Origin: Varroa destructor
Taxonomy: Eukaryota > Arthropoda > Arachnida > Mesostigmata > Varroidae
Direction of reading: 5' to 3'
DNA: 64,000 bases
Assembly (NCBI RefSeq): GCF_002443255.2
Contig: NW_019211455.1
Span: 52,352,801-52,416,800 of the forward strand
Positions 56,274 through 64,000 of the stretch are shown here, one piece after another; the stretch's first letter is position 1; every line of letters starts with the position of its first letter. The position numbers and the translations under genes are program-made. A model generated the notes under the pieces. That model ran no database searches. It was given only the letters and a program-made list of their open reading frames with translations, and was not told where the DNA came from.

Positions 56274-56279
56274 TTTATT
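56274..56279 (-). terminator. Candidate poly(A) signal AATAAA (cathepsin L gene)
   Basis: Minus-strand AATAAA lies about 31 bases after the cathepsin stop codon. A second AATAAA lies at 56166-56161, about 145 bases after the stop. Either could serve; the second leaves a more usual 3' untranslated length. No transcript evidence is available. Confidence 0.35.
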
Positions 56280-56309
56280 TTATCGTATAGAAAATCATAC
56301 AAAGCCATC

Positions 56310-57062
56310 TCAGACAAGTGGGTACGAAGCCTGAGTAGCAATGCCGCACTCATTTTCCGAGTTCCTTGCCATGAAGATGTAGCCATCTTGACCCCAGGTC
56401 GTTCCCCACGAATTTTTAATGATGTAGTAGTCGTCGCCGTCATCGGTTGTTCCATAGCCGACGGCCAGGACACCGTGGTCAAGTTTTTCGTTGTCACAAT
56501 CGGGCGGGTTGTAGATTCCGTTATGGTAGAACTGGAAGCTTTCGTGTGATGCGTCAATGGCTACTGAGATAGGACCAACAGTGGCGAGAGCCTTGGTAAG
56601 GGCAGCTTCGCTTCCGGATGGGATGTCGACGAAGCCGGTGTCCTCACCTCCTCGGCTTTCCACTGTGTAGCGGCAAGGTAGGCCATCCTTACCTTCGTAC
56701 GGATAGGCTTTCTCGGTGTCGATTCCTTTGTTTCTCTTGATGTACTCGAATGCGAAATCTATGAGACCGCCATTGCAACCATGGTTGCCATATTTAGACG
56801 AGCAATCGATAAGGTTCTGCTCTGAGAGGGAAACAAGCTTGCGAGTCTTACGGAAAATTTGACCTTCGAGGGCACCGGTAGTTGAAAACGCCCAGCACGA
56901 GCCACAGTGACCCTGGTTTTTAACCGGAGTGACGGCGCCCTTTTTCCGCCAATCGATGCTGCGTGGTAGAGTGATAGATTCGGGTTCGATCCATGCCGAT
57001 CCTGTGCGAGTACGATTTATCCGAAGCAAACCGTTCATCTTCGACGTGAACTCATGGTGGAG
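56310..57062 (-). CDS. Cathepsin L-like cysteine protease, 3' coding exon (partial gene)
   Basis: A papain-family (C1A) endopeptidase of lysosome or gut. The exon begins after a strong acceptor (pyrimidine-rich tract ending ctctag) and runs 250 codons to TAA. It opens with LHHEF, the end of the inhibitory propeptide that in relatives follows NKYAD(M/L). The mature enzyme starts near [11 protein letters not shown]. Counting from the first Met of the exon, the oxyanion Gln is 42, the catalytic Cys 48 (GHCGSCWAF; codon 56897-56895), His 188 (LDHGV; 56477-56475) and Asn 209 (KNSWG). GCNGG at 87-91 and the C-terminal ASYPLV are typical of cathepsin L. An N-glycosylation site (NRT) lies in the propeptide. 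The signal peptide and ERFNIN part of the propeptide must be on upstream exons that I could not find out to 64,000. Several cathepsin L paralogues are usual in arthropods, so no specific symbol is given. Confidence 0.93.
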   Translation of the reverse strand, partial: LHHEFTSKMNGLLRINRTRTGSAWIEPESITLPRSIDWRKKGAVTPVKNQGHCGSCWAFSTTGALEGQIFRKTRKLVSLSEQNLIDCSSKYGNHGCNGGLIDFAFEYIKRNKGIDTEKAYPYEGKDGLPCRYTVESRGGEDTGFVDIPSGSEAALTKALATVGPISVAIDASHESFQFYHNGIYNPPDCDNEKLDHGVLAVGYGTTDDGDDYYIIKNSWGTTWGQDGYIFMARNSENECGIATQASYPLV

Positions 57063-59570
57063 CTAGAGCAGAAGATACAAGAAAAAACTAAGTTATGTAT
57101 ACAGATGCTAAACGACACTCACGTGCGCGTCAAAACGAAGTGGTTACCCTATACAGATATTGCATATGTCTTCAACCCTGGAGGACCCAATACATGACCC
57201 CATCTTCCTACCTTATCTACGCAATGTACTACATTATATCTATACGGACAAAATCAGTACTCAATATGACAAGCCACATTGATCTGATCACGTGAGAATT
57301 TTCGCTAACACTAGTATAATCCGATAAAATCGATATGAGAAAGACGCAGTCATTGTTTGATTACGTTATTCAACTTCGATATGGAAACAGTTGGCTAAAT
57401 GCAGCACTGCTCAAGCGCCTCATAGCAGTGTACGGATATACGCATGACGGTCTTGTGGACGTTGTTTTTCGCGCGACGCTAATTTATTGCGTTGTTTGTA
57501 TTCAAACAAGAAAGATAGAGGTTGATCTATCCATCTTGCAAGTAGGCAACACAACAAAAATGTGCCATTCACGGAGCATTGATACTTAGCATTCGTATAT
57601 GAAGAGTTTCCGTTTCAAAAAAATGCTTATCAGTCGCATGCATGTGCAGGGATTAAGGAACTATGTTTCGGATGTATGGACTGGATACTGCGCTATTCCA
57701 AAAAGTCATTTAGAAGGCGCTCCTTAAAGACGCGTGACTATTTTTTGCAGAAGAACAAACACCTTTCTATCCACTGCCTTGGTGTGGCACGTTTAACTAA
57801 GCAAATTTGTCTCCTCCCTGTATCTTACTATCGACTACCTACATCTACTATAAAGGAACGGCAGTTATGGCAGCCATCAGCGTCGACCGCCTGCCGAAAT
57901 GATTTCCGTAGCATCAAAGGTAGTGTCATGCGGCCTCGAACGAACCGCTTTTTGCTCGTCGATTGACCGGTGTAGCTGAGGAACATAACATTGTTCGATG
58001 CGTGTCACTAAACACCAACAAACAATATGCTGTTTGTGTTTGTTTGGGTGTATGTGTGTGTATGTGTGTTTCCATGTTTGATTTGTATTCTACGGTTGAA
58101 CGGCGGAGTAATTGGTATGGCCGCGCAGTCAACCGTGGAGTTAGCTGGGCCCTAGAATGGGCTATATATTCATCGACAAATAAAATAACCCTACCCGATC
58201 TGTCGTCTATTGTCCGTTTCCAATGTTGTCTATTCCAGGCACTGTTCTACTGAGTCCACTTCACGATAATATCTGCTAGGTAGATATTACGTAAACAGAA
58301 CTACGCAATTGTGATGAGGGCTCCAACATGGTGACTAATGAGAATTGGCGATCATCGATCGCGTAAAAGAAAGCGACAATTTTGCAGGGCATCGTATAGC
58401 TGTCATGCACGGATCGCGTTGTTGATCAAGACTATGCGTCCTATACCTGAGACTAAACCCGAACAGAATATGGAATCTGTGTCTTTCCTTCTTTTTTTTT
58501 TTGCTAAAAACAAGGCTCTCAATCCACTCACTGTGGTCAGATGGTAATGCCGTTAATAAGAATCGCAAATTATGCTGCTGAGCTGACAAAGAAACGTCGG
58601 TCCCCACCAGGAAATCATTCGATTACATGCACCTGCATGGTATGAACCGACCTGATAAAGCCTGGGCGATCCAACAAGAAAATCTTCTAATGATCAATTG
58701 ACTTGATGAGGTGAAAAGTCAACCTCAATGTGCGGCGTTTTTGGGACATTTTTGCATTTGACCATTTAATCTAAAAATGTATTTTTTCGTTTAGTGTTTT
58801 TCTGAACCATTGGATTATCTTCGGACGATACTCTTTGATTTTTTATTCTTTCTTCATCCGTTCTATTGTAGTTCTGTTTAATATATATGCCACAAATTTG
58901 ATTGATCGATGACTCTGACGAAGGCTAAATATGATGATCGTTCCTCTTCAACTCATTCACATCATCTGCGCTGTCTGTGACTAAGCCTTAGACAGGTCTG
59001 CTCCTGGTGAGTCATGTCACCGATGACGGTCTAGAGAACGACAGATAGCATATGCTACTGCTGCTACGATAATCATCCCATTGAATTTCATCTCTTGCAG
59101 CTTCGGCGATCCATTAATGTTAAATTGACGCTTTTATTTATGAAGATCAATCACTGTAAACCTGTTTTGCAAGACGGTTCAATGCAGTAACCAGCCACTA
59201 TAGTTATAAGCGAGCTCATGTGAAACAAAGCTGTCTTTTCAGCCTGTCTATAGTTTTCTTTTTGTACTGCCTCTTTACCTGCTTGATTAAGACGCGTTAC
59301 CATCCTGACGGTTGTTTCGCCTGCCTACTGCCAGAGTCACCCCGTATCCGATATTGATAAGACAGCAGGTAGAACGTAGAGAACCTATACGACAACAACG
59401 AATCTGGTCGGAGATGAAGTTCTTATTACTGTATATACGTGTGTGTACATGTACGTAGGGCCCAGCATAGAAGTTCAACTAGTTCCAACTACGAGCAGCA
59501 GCGATAGTTAGACAGGTCAAGCAGAGCTATCAGGCAACAGGCATAACTTTTACCGTAGTGGTTTGACGCC
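57063..59570. other. Upstream region or intron of the cathepsin gene
   Basis: By position this is intron, or intron plus upstream DNA, of the minus-strand cathepsin gene. I looked on the minus strand for a propeptide exon ending in Asp-Met or Asp-Leu followed by a GT donor, which the neighbouring exon requires if its phase is 0, and saw none here or onward to 64,000. It holds a short TG-rich run near 58036-58070. No other feature was recognised. Confidence 0.4.
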
Positions 59571-61720
59571 GCTGTGCAGTAACTGCGATGGAGCTCTTCA
59601 ATGGACAGGTAGAACCTGAGAAACAACGTGCCCTAGGCGCCAGTTATCGCCGGTTAGTCGGCTGGTACATTGAGAAGCATTGCACCCCATTTTACCATTG
59701 CTACCTGTATTGTTGCTGCTGGTGTCGCTTGTCACACAGGCCGTCCTTCTTACTACTACTACTACTGGTAGCCGTAACAACAGTAATGAATAGTAGGAGT
59801 CGTCAATCTACGATGGAGTACCCCGGGATTCAGGTAGACGACAGACATAATCGTAATCTCACCTATACGTACGATCAGGCGTGCGGGCTCACAGACATAC
59901 CGACCTATACGGCGCCAGTCACTCTAGCGATTGACAGATTTACACATACACACAGATTAGGTACGGCGCCGGACGTCGCTGCTGCCGCGGTCCCTGTCGC
60001 AGTAGCAATAAGCAAACGCAGCTAAGCATGTGTTAGGAGAAAGAGGACGGCCACAACGTGAACGTAGTCATCGACAACCACTACTGCCAACGCCGCTTAT
60101 ACTCGCGGCGTCGACAACGACGGCGATAGTTTCAGCAAAGGTTGGCCAGCCAGTGAGTCAGCTAAATCAGATCATATTGTTAGTATTATAGAATAGCGGA
60201 CGTACGCGGTCGAGCTCGCGCATTTGATCGGGTACAATCGAGAAGCCACTACTGCTGCTATCACTGCTTGGGCAAATAAAACAGCGATAACCATAGGAAC
60301 AGACGCAGCTGCAGTGGCACCAGTCGCTGAGGGCGTCCCTTGCATCTGGCGAAGGTAGCATAGCCCATCAATAGAATATAGCACATAAATGGTGGTAGAA
60401 CGCTGCTACACGGCCATTTTTCCGCCGTAGAACACAACAGAGTTGTGACCAATTTGGCCTGCCCGCGCAGGTCGTTACGCGTCTCTGCTGTCTTTTCGCC
60501 TTGCTGCATTCGGGCCGGGAACCGCGTGTGGTCGCGCGCATCAAAAACGCGCGAGACGCCAGTTGACAACATTAGACAACGGCCTCAGTTCAACATTTAG
60601 TATTGGCAGGATGCGGTGACGAACCACGAACCAGCTCGATCCTTTGGACCCACGCGTCCAAAGGAATTGCAACGCTCCAGTTCTTGCCGGCACCTCTTCC
60701 TGGTCATGGTAGGCAATGAAAAAAGATGAAATACAACACAGAAGCAGGCAGCGATGGAGAGTTTAGGTGGACGCGGCGTCAACGGCAGTGATGGCGTTTC
60801 GCGAGTCGCAGGGCAGTGGTGGTCGATTGTAATGCCGCCGTTGCCATAACCAGCAAACGTGACTGGCCATCAGTTTATCTTCGAGCGCGACCGACGACGA
60901 CACGACGCTAATAATAGAAGTTACAGTCGAGTCGAAGCAACAACAGCAGTGGTGGTGTCACAGAATCCATCTAACGTATCGGTCTGCGTTTAGTTTCGGA
61001 AGGTCGACTGCTTATTGATAGTGGGACGGGAATATCATTTGTGGTATTGGCAGCACGTGGGTAAATCGCGCAGAGGAAAACAACCTTGCTCAGAAGTTGC
61101 CCGCTAATAGTCTGTCAACGAAACGCTACGTTCTAATCGCGAGTGAAGAGCGGACGGTGTCCAGTGTTTGACGTGAGCAAGGTCTGAACTCCTTCAAGCG
61201 GTTTTTGAGTGGTCGCTATTGGATTACTCAGCTTCGTGTCATATAATACAACAGCAGCGATCTTCGCTACTCAGTTCAAGTAGAAATCGGCAGCTAATGC
61301 TGCAAATACGTTCTCCATTCAGCGAAAGCGCCTTTACCTGACGCAGTGAGCATCCCCAAAAGTTCTCACTGCAAAAATGTGCAGTATCCACAATACGTCC
61401 ATTTGTCTTCATGCTCCTGTTGCACTCCTTTTTCGGACCTACACATAGGAGCCCGCGTCCCATTAGAGTAGACGCTCACGACGGCGGCGACGGCGGCGGC
61501 ATCGCCTGCGTCGTGCCACTGCACACTGTGAGCGTGACAGCAGTGCGACAGGAGTTACCTGCTACTGCAAGTAGGCAAAGCTGGCCACAGCGGTTTGCGT
61601 TGTCATTGTTCATCATGGTAAATGCCGCCATTACGGCAGGAGCAATCCTGCAATTGCGCGCACTGCCTCTAGTGTTGCCAGCGTCAAAGCTGTACAAAAG
61701 AGGATAACAACACGCGACCT
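59570..61720. promoter_or_regulatory. C+G/CpG-richer stretch with trinucleotide repeats, possible promoter or 5' leader
   Basis: By eye this stretch is richer in C+G and CpG than its surroundings. It contains TAC repeats (about 59750-59766), a CTG-like run (59711-59721) and a GGC/GAC-rich run (61478-61500). It precedes the plus-strand coding exon at 62378 by 0.7-2.8 kb. Such sequence is common in promoters and 5' untranslated exons. Several chance-length reading frames cross it on both strands, none with recognisable content. The promoter role is inference. Confidence 0.3.
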
Positions 61721-62377
61721 AGTCATTTCTTGCGACAACGCACGAGTCAGCTGCTTAGTCAGTACGTCGCATTTTGCTTCAGTACCCAAACAAGTAGACC
61801 CTTTCACCGTGGCCGTATTGGGCTAACGTAGACAGCCAAGCAATACTGGCACTCCGTGAGGAAGTTAACATTGAGCCGACGGAGCGTATATTAGTCGTCG
61901 CTGATGAAAGTTGCTATTCACAGCACAATGATTGTATGCACGGACAATGCGATATCTGCTATAGGGTGGTGATTGGCAAAATATCATAGTGCAGTGACAA
62001 ATATCGTACTATCAGCCATTTTGTAAGTGCTGTTTAAAGTTTGCGATCGAAGAATATCAATTCCAATATGACCTAGTACGAATGCGGCGCAAAGCGTTCG
62101 ATGACGGTTGAGGTCCGCTTATGATGGTTCACAATCTACTTCCTGAACATGGGATATGCGTGCAAGGCGTTCATTATTTTAATTCGTGTTAAATTATTTG
62201 TGTGTTAATAATTCGATGACAGACACTTCCGATTAGCCACACGACCTGACTTATCGGTATTCTTCACTATCAGAAAGAACGTGTCGAGTAAGCCTGGTGT
62301 GGCCACGTCATTGTTTGCGACCGCTGCTTTTCAAAATCACCAAGTAAGAACAGAACACGGCTAGCAGCGTTTCGAAG

Positions 62378-62787
62378 ATGGAGTCCCTCAGCAATCGAGC
62401 AGCAACTCCAACGCCGTCAGCATCAGGCTCAACGACGAGCTCCGTTCGCTCGGCTATGACAGGATATTTTCGCCGAAGCCGGAGTCGCCGATCCGAAAGC
62501 GATGGTGAGACCAAGAGTGATCTGTCGGTGCCTGACGACCAGAAGGCAGCGTCCCGATTGAGTCCGATGACGGCGCTCAAATTTGAAAAGTTACGTATAT
62601 CCCCCGACGTATTCCACTTCGGCCATGGCAAGAAAGATCGTAAAGAAAGTCCAACCAATAAGCCAAGCTGCACGAGCGACAACCTCCGCGATTGTCTGTC
62701 AGATAGTGAGGCTGCGCGTAACGATGTGTTTGACCGGCTCGTCAACGGAAGCGTGGGACAAGTTCACCGTAAAAAGCGGAAACTTCG
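62378..62787 (+). CDS. Probable first coding exon of an unknown Ser/Arg-rich protein (partial)
   Basis: The frame begins at an ATG in a good context (A at -3, G at +4: aagATGG) and stays open to a probable donor (CTTCG|gttagt at 62787/62788), giving 136 codons plus two bases. Read without splicing it would end at 62818. The protein starts with a Ser/Thr/Pro/Ala-rich segment (8-27), then a basic FRRSRSRRS run (31-39), a polar region with possible phosphorylation sites, and a basic HRKKRKLR cluster (130-137) that could be a nuclear signal. No domain is recognised. The length alone is near what chance allows. The coding call rests on the start context, donor, low-complexity but protein-like composition, and the C+G-rich leader upstream. 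The next exon was not found before 64,000. Confidence 0.5.
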
Positions 62788-64000
62788 GTTAGTACATACG
62801 AGTCTTGATCCCGATTAGAACTAGTGTAATTTTTATTCGGTCGTGTTTAGTAGATAACATTTAACAGGTCGGAACTCTCTTCGATGTCTACTTTGGTCTA
62901 GAGGGGGTTCAAATTGAAATGCAAACCGTTACTACGAAAGATCGAGGGATTGCGTACGCTTTGTACAGTCTCGTGCATTTCTGAAGGCTAAAGGTAGTCC
63001 GCGATGCATGCATAGGTAGATTATTTCTCTCAAGATCCGTATTTTATAGTTAGGCGATCATTTCAACGCGTCATTCATTTTTTCCAACAATGCATACATA
63101 GTGAAAGTAGTTTAGCCAAAGTGATCACTTTGATCACTGAAGATATTTGGAAGCTAGATTTATCCTTTAATTCATGAATGAAGAATAATATTATCGCCCT
63201 AGTGGATATTGGCTTCAAGTGAACTGGTCGACGATTTGATGTTTGAATGTAAAAGTAAAGTCTGAGGCCAGGTTACCGTTCATGCTACAGATGCCAGCAC
63301 TAACAAATATATACTTTCAACAAATATGTAAATCAAATATATATTTGCAGCCCGATCCGACTACTTATCAGCGTAAAGGCGTGAATTTACAGCCACGAAG
63401 GGATCTGACATCCGTCGAACGCTGCTCGTTGCGCGCACTGTTGTATTTTTTAATAGAGATGAATCAGGAACTGAATAAATTATGGGATGGACTCGTAATA
63501 CATTTGCAGCTAAAAAGAAAAAAAAACCTTCAATACAAGAATCGAGATATTCAGGCGGTTATTGCTCGTCCACACAAACATATAGACACAAGACAGCTTG
63601 CAAGATTAGCATACAGTAGATAAAAATCTAAACAACTAATTGAAGGGTTCGGGGAAAAATAGGCGCAGGCCACTACACATCGAAGATGTCCAACTATGCG
63701 GATTGCGTATCTTAAAAGACCGTTCAGGCTAATCGATATGCTGCTAAACTCATCATGCAAAAGAATATCGGCTGAGTTAAGCGTCCTGAAGAAGGCTTCA
63801 AATTTAAATGAATCTTTCACCTTGTAACAGCCGACGCTAAACGATACTCAGAAAGCTATTTCGAGCATCCAGGCCAGCAGTCTGTCAAATCGTTTAATCC
63901 GGTTGTAGTATGCGTCTTTGGTTTGGACAATCATGGTACTTACGCTCTAAATCTTCACATATAATTCCCGATACATAGAACCGTACAAGTTGTAAAAGTA
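62788..64000. other. Probable intron or downstream sequence
   Basis: A+T-rich sequence follows the probable exon at 62378-62787. A frame of 126 codons (63243-63623, plus) has no recognisable content and is chance-length. No acceptor leading into a frame-compatible exon was convincing. Confidence 0.3.

Noticed and set aside
56222..56557. Frames of about 105-111 codons on both strands over the cathepsin 3' end
   Set aside because: They are shadows of the cathepsin L coding frame.
59588..60025. A 145-codon plus-strand frame with Cys-rich and Leu-rich runs
   Set aside because: The runs come from CTG and TAC triplet repeats. There is no signal peptide at the start and no domain.
62308..62745. 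A 145-codon minus-strand frame
   Set aside because: It overlaps the 62378 exon in antisense. The plus strand has the better start context and a donor, so I preferred it, but the choice is not certain.

Overview
This window is animal nuclear DNA, most likely arthropod. Protein-coding genes are split by short GT-AG introns. Intergenic DNA is long, about 58% A+T and rich in microsatellites, and there is no operon organisation. A cathepsin L exon and a six-exon Xaa-Pro aminopeptidase 3 gene both read like arthropod proteins. A chelicerate (mite or tick) is my guess from the cathepsin sequence and the sparse genes; it is not proven.

Layout. Positions 1-44,900 hold no gene I can recognise. They carry A/T and dinucleotide microsatellites, tRNA-derived SINE-like pieces (about 2.13 kb and 39.8 kb), perfect hairpins (32.1, 40.9 and 43.7 kb), several C+G/CpG-richer stretches (24.2-25.1, 26.1-26.6, 27.2-28.0, 30.6-31.0 kb), and one open frame of about 227 codons at 32.67-33.35 kb that is longer than chance predicts.

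From 44.9 kb the window is genic. A three-exon plus-strand gene (44,928-47,497) encodes a 504-residue protein of no family I recognise. It has a Trp/Asp-rich short motif and an Arg-rich C-terminus. On the minus strand, six exons (54,180 to 50,288) encode Xaa-Pro aminopeptidase 3 with all five metal ligands. Upstream of it on the same strand, one exon (57,062 to 56,310) carries the end of the propeptide and the complete mature domain of a cathepsin L-like cysteine protease. Its earlier exons were not found in the window. At 62,378 a plus-strand first coding exon of an unknown Ser/Arg-rich protein follows a C+G-rich stretch with trinucleotide repeats, which looks like promoter or 5' leader.

The genes look like ordinary unlinked housekeeping genes: a mitochondrial-type N-terminal peptidase, a lysosomal/digestive protease and two unknowns. 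I see no evidence that they work as one system. The most novel material is the unrecognised 504-residue protein and the long unexplained reading frame at 32.7 kb. Intron-exon joins were deduced by reading splice sites and checking phase, not from transcripts.
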